Assembly: GCA_016712415.1 (NCBI GenBank)
Contig: JADJRC010000010.1
Coordinates: 124,001 to 188,000, forward strand
Direction of reading: 5' to 3'
Origin: Lewinellaceae bacterium
GTDB taxonomy: Bacteria; Bacteroidota; Bacteroidia; Chitinophagales; Saprospiraceae
Length of the DNA: 64,000 bases
This document shows positions 51,110 to 58,734 of the stretch, piece by piece. The notes under the pieces are model-generated. The model ran no database searches. It was not told the DNA's origin and was given only the letters and a program-made list of their open reading frames with translations. Each line of letters begins with the position of its first letter. Positions within the stretch are counted from its first letter, which is position 1. The position numbers and the translations under genes were made by a program.

Positions 51110-51239
51110 GAACCGCGTGAACCGCGGCGGCAGCTGGGGCAACAATGCTACGAACTGCCGTGCCGCCTACCGCAACAACAACGAGCCTGCGAACCGCAAT
51201 GCCAATCTCGGCTTTCGCCTCGTCTCCGTTTCCTTGCAG
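51110..51239 (+). repeat. DGR template repeat (TR)
   Basis: 130 bp matching the VR. In the VR frame it reads NRVNRGGSWGNNATNCRAAYRNNNEPANRNANLGF (shown here only as key features: clustered AAC/AAT codons, then the invariant LGFRLVSVSLQ). Such AAY-rich codons let adenine mutagenesis yield many residues without stops. It lies outside the gene, behind a terminator, as TRs do. Downstream the frame stops at 51270. No reverse transcriptase or avd gene follows. Confidence 0.92.
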
Positions 51240-51406
51240 CTCACAGGAGAGCCGGATGGCATCCACTGAACAGGTGATTGTCCTGCTCCCGGATTGATGA
51301 TCCGGGACAAAAAGGGGCCTCATTGCCTCCGGGGCGGTAGTATTAGTAGTCATCATGGATTTGAGGAGCGAAAGTTCTGCTGCCCCATTTTTCCGCCCTT
51401 GTCCTG

Positions 51407-51643
51407 TTGTAAACACCCGTGCGATCGCGGGCGTGCAACGTGGCAAACTACCCCCGAAGAGCGGACGGTTGTTTACAAACACGACAAACTCACGTTGACG
51501 TTGGTGAAAACCCGCTGCCTTTCTGCCAAACCCACGTTGACGTTGCCAAATGCCCCGATTCCCCTTGTCTTGTTGTAAACACCCGTCCGCATCGCGGCGG
51601 GTAACGTTCCGACTGTCCTTGAAGAAGGGGCGGATGTTTACAA
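51407..51643. repeat. Pair of palindrome-ended ~72-bp repeats between TR and second FGE gene
   Basis: Two direct copies (51407-51478 and 51573-51643) each begin ttgtaaacacccgt and end tgtttacaa, so each has inverted ends. The flanking 'ccttgtcctg/ccttgtcttg' is also shared. Between them 'cacgttgacgttg' occurs twice (51491, 51533). No coding region is supported in 51271-51694. Possible folded RNA or remnants of small mobile elements. Confidence 0.75.
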
Positions 51644-51657
51644 CAGGCCAAAAAAGC

Positions 51658-51720
51658 AACGCCGTAAAAATTTAACATGCCTATTTTTACGGCTATGAAA
51701 ACGTATCCCGTCTTTTTATC
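51658..51720 (+). repeat. 63-bp leader repeat, copy 2 (start hairpin)
   Basis: Identical to 48784-48846, including the 11-bp stem and the first nine codons of the second coiled-coil gene. Here it runs on into an intact signal peptide. Confidence 0.9.
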
Positions 51721-53203
51721 GGCCCTGCTTTTTGCCTTTCGGTTGAGCGCGCAGGGCTGTCTGCCTGCCAGCCCCGTGACAGCAGATTACCCGGCAACGG
51801 AAACTACCCTGCAAGGCCTTTTCGAGCGCCACAAGCCGAAATTCTCGGAACCCGAGTACAATGTCATTCGCAGACAGATCGAACAGTGCAATGCCGCCAC
51901 CGACCGCGAACTCGACGGGCTGGTCTCTCAGATGTCGAACCTGTCGCTCAAATACCAGCAGGTGCTGGCCTACAAGGATGTCGGCGGACTGGAAAAGCAG
52001 ATTCGGGATCTGGAAGAAAGCCGCAAGAAATCGCGGGTGGAACTGGAGCAAAACCTCGGCTATGTCAAGCATACGGGTATTTTCGCCGTGTTGCTGGAAG
52101 GCATAGATCCCTACGAAAACAAAAGCGCGTTGATAGGAAAAGCCAATGCCGCCATTTCGCCGGTGGCGGCGGAAGACCTGGTTGGGGCATACATCAACCG
52201 GGCCAGCCAGGTGCAGGACTATGCGCCGGTGCGCGATGTGGTACAATCGTTCGTCGGAGGCGAAGCAAAAGCGGAAAAGGAGTATTTCAACCAGTCCAAT
52301 TTCCAAAAGAATTATTTTTTATATGTCGTAAAGGTGGGCGCCACGCCACTCAGGCAGAAACCCGCCGGCGCCGCTGCAACGGATAATATCCTGGTACTCA
52401 ACCTTGCCCGTGATTCCGACTTTCGCAGCAGACTGCGCAGCAAAGGTGTGAGCGAGGAGAATATCACCCGAATCGAACGCGATGTGCTGCCTTACTTAGC
52501 CGACGTGCAGCGCGACAACAGCGCGGCCGACAGCCGTCAGGACGACATCCTGTTGCGCGGCACCGAGGAAATCCGTCGCCTCGAACGTGAACTGGAAGAT
52601 GCCCGCCAAAGGCTGTCAACCCGCTCCTCCAAGATTGCCTCGATCTGCCGGGAGCTTGGCGTAGCCTACGACGCTAAAAATATCGACACCTCCGTTTCCA
52701 CGGCCCTGCAAAACCTGCGCAGGCAAATTCAGGACCTGACCGCACAGTGGAGCCAGGTCAAGGAACGCGAGATCATCGTCAAGGAAACCCGCACCTTCAT
52801 TGAAGGCGTGCCCGCCCGTTCGCTGGCAGTGGAAGCGCTCAACTCCTGCAAGCAACTCGAACAGGGATACGGCAAGGTAGATCGCGTATTGCAGATTACC
52901 GAAGTCGAGAATCTGGAGGTAACCCGCTATGAGGCAAACCGCACACTCACGGTGTACCGCAGTCCCAGCCGGCTTTGGGCTTACCCGATTCCGCTGGAGG
53001 ACGGGTCGTTTAAACTCGCCGTGATGGCGCAGTTCAAGGTGACCGGGCTTTCGGCAGGAGGCGCCGGCCCGGACAGCGGTTCAAAGCAAGAGGCGAATGC
53101 GTTCGTGCGAAAGTTCGATTTTGAACCGGAAATGGTTTTTGTGGAGGGGAAGAGTTGGGGATTGACTCAAATAAAGAATCAACTGTATCCAATTTTTATA
53201 TAA
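51695..53203 (+). CDS. Exported coiled-coil protein, paralogue of the DGR variable protein
   Basis: 502 residues in frame from the ATG at 51695; an in-frame ATG at 51677 lies in the leader hairpin. A true signal peptide is present (TYPVFLSALLFAFRLSAQG). Residues 45-430 align along the first paralogue: LKYQQVLAYKDVGGLEKQIRDLEESRKKS, GEAKAEKEYFNQSNF, RRLERELEDARQRLSTRSSK, AVMAQFKVTGLSAG. The join FDFEPEMVFVEGKS is the start of an FGE domain, but the frame shifts at about 53150 and ends within 20 codons. The FGE remainder follows in other frames (53155-53715). Expected to sit in the periplasm or outside with a coiled-coil stalk. Confidence 0.85.
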   Translation: MKTYPVFLSALLFAFRLSAQGCLPASPVTADYPATETTLQGLFERHKPKFSEPEYNVIRRQIEQCNAATDRELDGLVSQMSNLSLKYQQVLAYKDVGGLEKQIRDLEESRKKSRVELEQNLGYVKHTGIFAVLLEGIDPYENKSALIGKANAAISPVAAEDLVGAYINRASQVQDYAPVRDVVQSFVGGEAKAEKEYFNQSNFQKNYFLYVVKVGATPLRQKPAGAAATDNILVLNLARDSDFRSRLRSKGVSEENITRIERDVLPYLADVQRDNSAADSRQDDILLRGTEEIRRLERELEDARQRLSTRSSKIASICRELGVAYDAKNIDTSVSTALQNLRRQIQDLTAQWSQVKEREIIVKETRTFIEGVPARSLAVEALNSCKQLEQGYGKVDRVLQITEVENLEVTRYEANRTLTVYRSPSRLWAYPIPLEDGSFKLAVMAQFKVTGLSAGGAGPDSGSKQEANAFVRKFDFEPEMVFVEGKSWGLTQIKNQLYPIFI

Positions 53204-53715
53204 GCAAATTTGAAATAACACAGGAGCAATGGCGTGCAGTTATGGGTAGTAATCCAAGTCGCTACGCAACATGCGCCAAATGCCCCGTTGAAACAATCTC
53301 ATGTTATCTTGATGCAGAACAATATATTAATCAGTTAAACAAAAAAACCGGAAAAAGTACCGTTTGCTACCAAAATTGGAATGGGATTATACGCAAATAA
53401 AGGAGGTGACAAAAAGTATGGACTGGAAATATTGCTGGCATGACTGCTAAAGAGATCAATAGATTCGGTGTTTTGGAAGGGTATAGAGATGGATTTGCAA
53501 ACACTTCTCCTGTTGGTAGTTTTAAACCTAATTTACTGGGCGTATATGATATGTGGAAATGTACAAGAATGGTGCAATGATGGTACGAATAATATGAAGA
53601 TTTCAAGGGGAAGTGGATTGCATTACCTGGCCTGGATTTTACACTCAAAATTCTAAGTCAAATTACAAAGGGGTACATCTTGGATTACGTTTAGCACATC
53701 CTACTAGTCATTTAG
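53155..53715 (+). pseudogene. FGE-sulfatase domain remnant of the second coiled-coil gene, several frameshifts
   Basis: Read across frames it gives the FGE order: FYISKFEITQEQWRAVMGSNPSRY, CPVETISCYLDAEQYINQLNKKTGK, a degraded YRLP-EWDY, NTSPVGSFKPNLLGVYDM, GNVQEWCNDG, ISRGSG, HLGLRLAHPTSH. At least four indels separate these. Composition drops sharply to AT-rich from about 53150, unlike the GC-rich coiled-coil part. It bears no TR-like VR. Either a decayed domain acquired by recombination or low-quality sequence. Confidence 0.7.
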
Positions 53716-53765
53716 TTATATCAACCCAATGCATTGGCCAGCAGCAATGTAATACTGTCGTAATA

Positions 53766-54749
53766 TCACACCCCATGCTTCACATTCGACGTAATATTCT
53801 CCAGCGTCCATTCCAGCCGCCCCTCGAAGGGCGATTTGCGGACGCGGCATTCCGTCAGCGGGCACACGCGGCAGGAGGCGGGCGGCACGCAGCCGTCGGT
53901 GTGGACAAACATTTCCAGCGACTGGTGGAACTGCTCGCCGATGAGCGCATGCAGGGCGTCTATTTCTAGGTGGGCCTCATTGACGTTGTAGTACCACGGT
54001 ACAGTGAGGTGGCAGTCGAGGTGGAGGATTGAACCATATTTGATGGTGCGCAGGTTGTGCAGGTCGATCCAGGCAGGGCGTTTGTGCTGGTTGAGCAGGG
54101 CAATGAGTTTTTTTAGCAGTTCCTCGTCGGCCTCATCCATGATGCCCGCCACCGTCTGACGGATGATCCTGTAGCCCTCCACCATGATCAGGATGGCAAA
54201 TATGATCGCCACCCCGCTGTCGATCCAGGCAATACCGGTAAAACGCAACAGGACTAGTCCGCCGACAATGCCGACTGTTGTCCAGGTATCGGATTGGAGG
54301 TGCCGGCCGCTGGCTTCCAGGGCAACGGAGTGATGCGCCCGGCTGGTGCGGATGCACCATGCCCCGACAAACCAGTTGATCGCGGCAGTAGCGCTGATGA
54401 TGAGGATGCCGGTATCTAGTTGCTTGACAGGGTGCGCATGTACCAGGTTAATAATGGATTCATAGATGATGACGAGTCCGGCGACAAGGATCAGGATGCC
54501 TTCAAAAGAGGCGGAAATGAGTTCCGCTTTCCCGTGCCCGTAGGGGTGCTCGCGGTCGCGGGGTTTTGCAGCCAGCCGCAGGCTGTACAGGCCCGTGAAT
54601 CCGGTTACCACGTTCACAGTGCTTTCCAGTGCGTCGGTGAGCACAGCGACGGAGTTGGTCAGAAAATAGGCCAGTACTTTAAGGGCAAACAATACCACTG
54701 AGGTGAGGACGACCCACTGTTGGACTCTTACGGTGACGGGTGTGGACAT
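53766..54749 (-). CDS. Cation diffusion facilitator family transporter
   Basis: 327 residues. Six-helix CDF layout with metal-site motifs SVAVLTDALESTVNV in TM2 (D/E pattern) and EASGRHLQSDTWTTVGI in TM5, between them REHPYGHGKAELISA. A C-terminal cytoplasmic ferredoxin-like domain (DLHNLRTIKYGSILHLDCHLTVPW) carries an extra Cys-rich tail (CVPPASCRVCPLTEC) that may bind zinc. It exports Zn2+/Fe2+/Co2+-type ions by proton antiport at the inner membrane. It follows the acetyltransferase and lipoprotein genes by 28 nt, same strand. Confidence 0.92.
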   Translation of the reverse strand: MSTPVTVRVQQWVVLTSVVLFALKVLAYFLTNSVAVLTDALESTVNVVTGFTGLYSLRLAAKPRDREHPYGHGKAELISASFEGILILVAGLVIIYESIINLVHAHPVKQLDTGILIISATAAINWFVGAWCIRTSRAHHSVALEASGRHLQSDTWTTVGIVGGLVLLRFTGIAWIDSGVAIIFAILIMVEGYRIIRQTVAGIMDEADEELLKKLIALLNQHKRPAWIDLHNLRTIKYGSILHLDCHLTVPWYYNVNEAHLEIDALHALIGEQFHQSLEMFVHTDGCVPPASCRVCPLTECRVRKSPFEGRLEWTLENITSNVKHGV

Positions 54750-54777
54750 GGTAAAACGGCGAAATGTTTGAGCGGGG

Positions 54778-55242
54778 TCAGATCAGTTTTTTTTCCAGGT
54801 ACAGCGTGCCTTCAAACGGATTTTCCCGGTAGGGCGGTATGTCCTGAAACCCGTATTTCCGGTACAGGGCGATAGCGGCATGCATCGTGGGCAGGGTGTC
54901 GAGCCGGATAGCCCGGTATCCAAGCCCTCGCGCCCGGTCAAGCGCGGCATCGAGCAAACGGCGCCCGGCGCCCGTTCCACGAACATCTGACCGAAGGTAC
55001 ATGCGTTTTAACTCGGCAATATCGCCCTGCCACCGGCGTACGCCTGCGCAGCCCACGGTGTTTTCACCGTCGGAAACCAGGAGCAGGCAGCCGTTCGGTG
55101 CGCCGTATTGAACCTGGATGTCGGCCAGTTCCTGCTCGAAATTTTGAAAACAGATACTGAATCCCAGTGTTTCCGCGTACTCCAGGAACAGGCGTTTGCC
55201 GTTGTCAAAGTCGGCAGATGTGGAAGCGGCAATGATGTCCAT
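54778..55242 (-). CDS. GNAT family N-acetyltransferase
   Basis: 154 residues from the ATG at 55242, which overlaps the stop of the upstream lipoprotein gene (TAATG). Motif A: ELKRMYLRSDVRGTGAGRRLLDAAL; then GYRAIRLDTLPTMHAAIALYRKYGFQDI, typical of PhnO/MarR-fusion-like small-molecule GNATs. Cytoplasmic acetyl-CoA-dependent transferase; substrate unknown. Probably co-transcribed with the genes on both sides. Confidence 0.88.
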   Translation of the reverse strand: MDIIAASTSADFDNGKRLFLEYAETLGFSICFQNFEQELADIQVQYGAPNGCLLLVSDGENTVGCAGVRRWQGDIAELKRMYLRSDVRGTGAGRRLLDAALDRARGLGYRAIRLDTLPTMHAAIALYRKYGFQDIPPYRENPFEGTLYLEKKLI

Positions 55243-55634
55243 TATTCGAAAAAAGTTTCCTGTATGCGTGCTACATAGGGCAGCGATGCCAGTTCGTATA
55301 TCACCCGTTTGTAGTTTTTCTGGTGCGTGGAACCGATCACCAGCCAACTTGCCTTTTCACAACCCGAACGCCCGCGACTGCCTTTTTGTACTTGTGCCCC
55401 CGGGTCGATCTTTTGCACGGCCCGCCATTTCTGTTCCTCAGCCGGGATGCAAAATTCGTAATTCAGCGCGACTTTTCCGCTCGGCGGACCTGCCAGACCA
55501 TTTTCATCCAGCCGTGAAAAGTCGATAAAAACTTTCTTCCAGACGTCAGTATCTTCCACCCTGGTTTGTCTGCTGCAGGCAAATGCCAAAAGCAACAACA
55601 TAAAAAAGCCTGCAATACGGGTGGATTCAGTCAT
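55242..55634 (-). CDS. Small lipoprotein of unknown function
   Basis: 130 residues from the ATG at 55634 (MTESTRIAGFFMLLLLAFACSR), with lipobox LAFAC. The mature part includes WKKVFIDFSRLDENGLAG, LNYEFCIPAEEQKWRAV and GCEKASWLVIGSTHQKNYKRVIYELASLPYVARI. No recognised domain. First gene of a probable three-gene operon with the acetyltransferase and CDF transporter. Confidence 0.65.
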   Translation of the reverse strand: MTESTRIAGFFMLLLLAFACSRQTRVEDTDVWKKVFIDFSRLDENGLAGPPSGKVALNYEFCIPAEEQKWRAVQKIDPGAQVQKGSRGRSGCEKASWLVIGSTHQKNYKRVIYELASLPYVARIQETFFE

Positions 55635-55652
55635 ATAAGGATATTTTGCGGC

Positions 55653-55660
55653 CAAAATTA
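55653..55660 (-). promoter_or_regulatory. Candidate -7 box upstream of the small lipoprotein gene
   Basis: Minus-strand TAATTTTG fits TAnnTTTG; 18 bp before the ATG at 55634. The same TAATTTTGGCC string precedes the TetR gene at 59455-59462. Confidence 0.45.
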
Positions 55661-55689
55661 AGGAAACGCTTCACTTACAAACACTAGCC

Positions 55690-56676
55690 ATGTATACACG
55701 CAGAAAATTCTTCCGGGATTCGCTTATTGGAGGCATTTTGGCAGGGAACGCCGATTTCTGGTTGAAAAACGCACCTTATTTGAGCAAACCGGACAAGGAT
55801 GCGTTACCGGTGGCGATAGCGACCTGGGGGCCGAATGTAAAAGCCACTGCTGCGGCCTGGGAGGTTTTAGCGGCCGGAGGGCGCGCGCTTGATGCCGTCG
55901 AAGCGGGTACCCGGGTGCCGGAGGCCGATCCTGAGGACACCAGCGTCGGTTATGGCGGCTTTCCCGACCGCGACGGTCATGTAACGCTTGATGCCTGCAT
56001 CATGGACGAATTCGGCAATGCAGGTTCTGTATCCTTTCTGGAGCACATTATGCATCCCATTAGCGTCGCCCGGCTGGTTATGGAAAAAACGCCGCACGTG
56101 ATGCTTTCGGGTGAAGGGGCGCTTCAATTTGCACTGGAACGGGGTTTTAAGCAGGAAAACCTGCTCACAGATACTGCCAGGGCGGCCTGGGAAGAATGGA
56201 AAATGAAGGCTGAATACAAGCCCAAAATCAACGTGGAGCGGCACGACACCATAGGCATGGTGGCTATCGATATGAAACACCGTATCGCAGGCGCCTGTAC
56301 CACCAGCGGCATGGCCTTCAAGATGCGGGGAAGGGTAGGGGACAGCCCCATTTTAGGCGCGGGTATGTTTGTCGACAATGAGGTGGGCGGCGCTGCTGCG
56401 ACTGGGCTGGGTGAAATGGTGCTGCGTACCCTCGGCAGTTTTCTGGTGGTGGAGGAAATGCGGCGCGGCGCGCACCCGCAGAAAGCGGTTGAAACTGCCG
56501 TGAAACGGATCGCCCGGAAATACCCGGAACAGTCAAAAGAGAACCAGGTCGGTTTTATCGCGCTGGATAAAAAAGGCAGGCACGGCGCATTCGGGATACA
56601 CCAGGGGTTTAATTATGCCTTATACCAACGCGGCGAAAACAAGGTGTTTGAGGCAGGAAGCCTGTTGGGGAAATAA
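55690..56676 (+). CDS. N4-(beta-N-acetylglucosaminyl)-L-asparaginase-type Ntn hydrolase, Tat-exported
   Basis: 328 residues, normal for glycosylasparaginase. Twin-Arg signal (YTRRKFFRDSLIGGILAG). The alpha part has TWGPNVKATAAAWEVLAAGGRALDAVEAGTR and VGYGGFPDRDGHVTLDACIMD. The autoprocessing site is RHDTIGMVAID, where Thr becomes the N-terminal nucleophile. GRVGDSPILGAGMFVDNEVGGAAATGLGE is the substrate-binding loop. It cleaves the GlcNAc-Asn bond of N-glycans or related amides in the periplasm. Start clear from the Tat motif. Confidence 0.93.
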   Translation: MYTRRKFFRDSLIGGILAGNADFWLKNAPYLSKPDKDALPVAIATWGPNVKATAAAWEVLAAGGRALDAVEAGTRVPEADPEDTSVGYGGFPDRDGHVTLDACIMDEFGNAGSVSFLEHIMHPISVARLVMEKTPHVMLSGEGALQFALERGFKQENLLTDTARAAWEEWKMKAEYKPKINVERHDTIGMVAIDMKHRIAGACTTSGMAFKMRGRVGDSPILGAGMFVDNEVGGAAATGLGEMVLRTLGSFLVVEEMRRGAHPQKAVETAVKRIARKYPEQSKENQVGFIALDKKGRHGAFGIHQGFNYALYQRGENKVFEAGSLLGK

Positions 56677-56681
56677 GGCGT

Positions 56682-57215
56682 TCATGCCATCAATTGCTCC
56701 ACTATCCGAACAGCATTTGCATTGCGCTGCGCAAAACCGCCGCTGATGGTTTCAAAGGCCAGGTTGCGGCTTTCCAGTTCTTCCTTCAGCCGGCTGAACA
56801 TCCACTGTCGCTGGTCCGCATACCGGCGAAGTCCGTCGTTTTTCCACGGAATATCGGGTTCGAGCAGCAAATACAGGTCGTAGCGCCGTTGACGGCTTGC
56901 CCAAACGATCCAGGGCTGGCAGGCGCCGTTGAAATAGATCTCGCTCCATATTTGCGTGACGATCAGTTCCGTATCGCAGAACAATACATCCCGTGCCTGC
57001 TTCGCCATTTCATCTTCGCGGTACAGTTGCCCGCCTGCGATATGCGCGAAGTCGAGCTCCGTCAGGTCCATGCCGAACTTTTCACAATAGGTACGGCCGT
57101 ATTCCTCCACAAAAACGGTGTTGAAATGTGTGGCGAGGTATGCAGCAAGGTAACTTTTACCGCAACTTTCGGGGCCAACCAGCGCAATGCGCCGCACAGG
57201 CAGATCGTCTGACAT
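56682..57215 (-). CDS. NadR-like ATPase/kinase (nicotinamide riboside kinase domain)
   Basis: 177 residues. Walker A GPESCGKSYLAAYLA, then FVEEYGRTYCEKFG and a Walker-B-like VLFCDTELIVTQIWSEIYF, as in the ribosylnicotinamide kinase half of NadR. The NMN adenylyltransferase and HTH parts are absent. It would phosphorylate nicotinamide riboside with ATP in NAD salvage. Adjacent AAA-type alternatives exist but the spacing fits NadR. It ends the operon TetR-glycosyltransferase-DUF547-this gene. Confidence 0.85.
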   Translation of the reverse strand: MSDDLPVRRIALVGPESCGKSYLAAYLATHFNTVFVEEYGRTYCEKFGMDLTELDFAHIAGGQLYREDEMAKQARDVLFCDTELIVTQIWSEIYFNGACQPWIVWASRQRRYDLYLLLEPDIPWKNDGLRRYADQRQWMFSRLKEELESRNLAFETISGGFAQRNANAVRIVEQLMA

Positions 57216-57224
57216 AGATCAAAA

Positions 57225-58004
57225 TCAGTTTGCTTCGTTGAGTCGCCAGTCGTAGTCAATATGGCTGATATCTGTTTTGTCGGTAATCTTCTCGTTCGAG
57301 TAGCGATTCAGAAAATTGCGCAGCGAGCCGGCGTCGCGCTCGAAATCGCCCTTAAACCACTTGAATATTTCGGAAATCTCCGCTTTTTCGGCGGTAATGC
57401 GGTTGCGCGCGGGGTCGTTGACAAAGCCCTGCATGGCGCCGTCGAGCTGGCTGTCGAGTTGCGTGGCAGTAAAAGCCTCGGTCAGCAGCCTGGGGCACGA
57501 CCAGGAGGCGCAGTTGATCGCGGCATGGATGCGGGCATCCTTAAAAACAGCGCGCAAGATGTTGTGTTCGATATTGTTCAGGTCGTAGGTGAACCCCTGT
57601 ATTTTGATAAACTTGATGTCCCAGACCGAATTGATAAACGCCACCCCTTTTTTGATATCCTTAATGCCGGCCACGGGGTAATTCCGGATGACAAGCCGGA
57701 TTGTGTAGGCATTATAGGCATTGATCCAGTATGCCATTTGTTCATGGCGCGTCCAGTGTTTGTCGTTGGGATGCGCCGATTCCAGCAATGCTAAATACCG
57801 GTTGAGGGCGATACTGTCGCCAATGAAACCCTTGTAGTCGACAAAGCCATCGGCACGAACGTGCTTTTTTAGCAGGGCATCCCATAGTTCGTGTGTGACG
57901 GGTTTGGAGTCGGTATCGCGCTGGATGGCCCGGCAATAGGAGCAGGTGAACCAGACCGTCAGGCACAGCATAAGCGTAAAGGAAAGCAATAGTGTCTTTT
58001 TCAT
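57225..58004 (-). CDS. DUF547 domain protein, exported
   Basis: 259 residues with signal peptide (LLLSFTLMLCLTVWFTC). The DUF547 core is clear: HEQMAYWINAYNAYTIRLVIRNYPV, KFIKIQGFTYDLNNIEHNILR, and INCASWSCPRLLTEAF with its conserved Cys. Function not established; the fold resembles transglutaminase-like Cys proteins, so catalysis is possible. 9 nt before the NadR-like gene and 37 nt after the glycosyltransferase gene. Confidence 0.9.
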   Translation of the reverse strand: MKKTLLLSFTLMLCLTVWFTCSYCRAIQRDTDSKPVTHELWDALLKKHVRADGFVDYKGFIGDSIALNRYLALLESAHPNDKHWTRHEQMAYWINAYNAYTIRLVIRNYPVAGIKDIKKGVAFINSVWDIKFIKIQGFTYDLNNIEHNILRAVFKDARIHAAINCASWSCPRLLTEAFTATQLDSQLDGAMQGFVNDPARNRITAEKAEISEIFKWFKGDFERDAGSLRNFLNRYSNEKITDKTDISHIDYDWRLNEAN

Positions 58005-58041
58005 CGGAATTTGAAATGAGTACCTGGTTACAATGCGCGGC

Positions 58042-58728
58042 TTAGCGCAGCATGCTTTTGTATATTTTTTTCAGGCGGCCGGGGGCCATGCCGAGCCGGA
58101 ACAGGTTGAATACCACTGCATTGGCCAGTTGCACCCGCAGCCATCCATTCTGTACATATTTTCTCGCCGAAACCACCGCATATTTGGGTATGATCTGGAG
58201 CGGATAGTGGCGCATGACCCGCCGCAGGAAGTCGTATTCCTCCATTACAACGTAATATTCGTTGTACCCACCGAATCGAAAGAACATTTCCCCGGTGATA
58301 TAGAACGTTTTGTCGCCGCCCTGACACCACAACCACGGGAACCGGTTGAAAAAGGCGTTTATTTTTAATAACATACCCGGATTGTCGAAACGGTACCGGT
58401 AACAGCCCATCCTGAACCCCGCTTGCAGTCCGGAATGGATATCATCGGGAAAAGAAGGCGGCGGGATGGTATCTGCGTGTACAAAATAGAGCACATCGCC
58501 CCGGGCGGCTTTGGCGCCCGTATTCATCTGGGCCGCGCGACTGCGTACGGGGCATTGAAGCACGCTTGCGCCTGCCAGCCCTGCCAGTCGCGCCGTATCA
58601 TCCTTGCTGCCCGAGTCCACCACCAATACTTCTTCCAGCGCAGAACCGCCGTGTTTGATCAGGTAGTGCACCAAAGATTCAATTCGGTCTGCCTCGTTCA
58701 GCACCGGGATGATTATGGAAAGTCGCAT
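58042..58728 (-). CDS. Family 2 glycosyltransferase (TIGR04283-like)
   Basis: 228 residues. GT-A fold start LSIIIPVLNEADRIESLV, DSGSKDDTARLA, a DXD-like VLYFVHADTIPP, and the TIGR04283 pattern GCYRYRFDN ... RFPWLWCQGGDKTFYITGEMFFRFGGYN. This group is linked in other bacteria to selenium- or arsenosugar-type pathways and to unknown lipid glycosylation. Cytoplasmic, peripheral. 6 nt downstream of the TetR gene, so likely controlled by it. Confidence 0.9.
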   Translation of the reverse strand: MRLSIIIPVLNEADRIESLVHYLIKHGGSALEEVLVVDSGSKDDTARLAGLAGASVLQCPVRSRAAQMNTGAKAARGDVLYFVHADTIPPPSFPDDIHSGLQAGFRMGCYRYRFDNPGMLLKINAFFNRFPWLWCQGGDKTFYITGEMFFRFGGYNEYYVVMEEYDFLRRVMRHYPLQIIPKYAVVSARKYVQNGWLRVQLANAVVFNLFRLGMAPGRLKKIYKSMLR

Positions 58729-58734
58729 AACTTA

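Noticed and set aside
51110..51270. TR as the 3' end of another FGE gene
   Set aside because: The frame is open but there is no FGE domain upstream of it; adenine-restricted differences and location fit a TR better.
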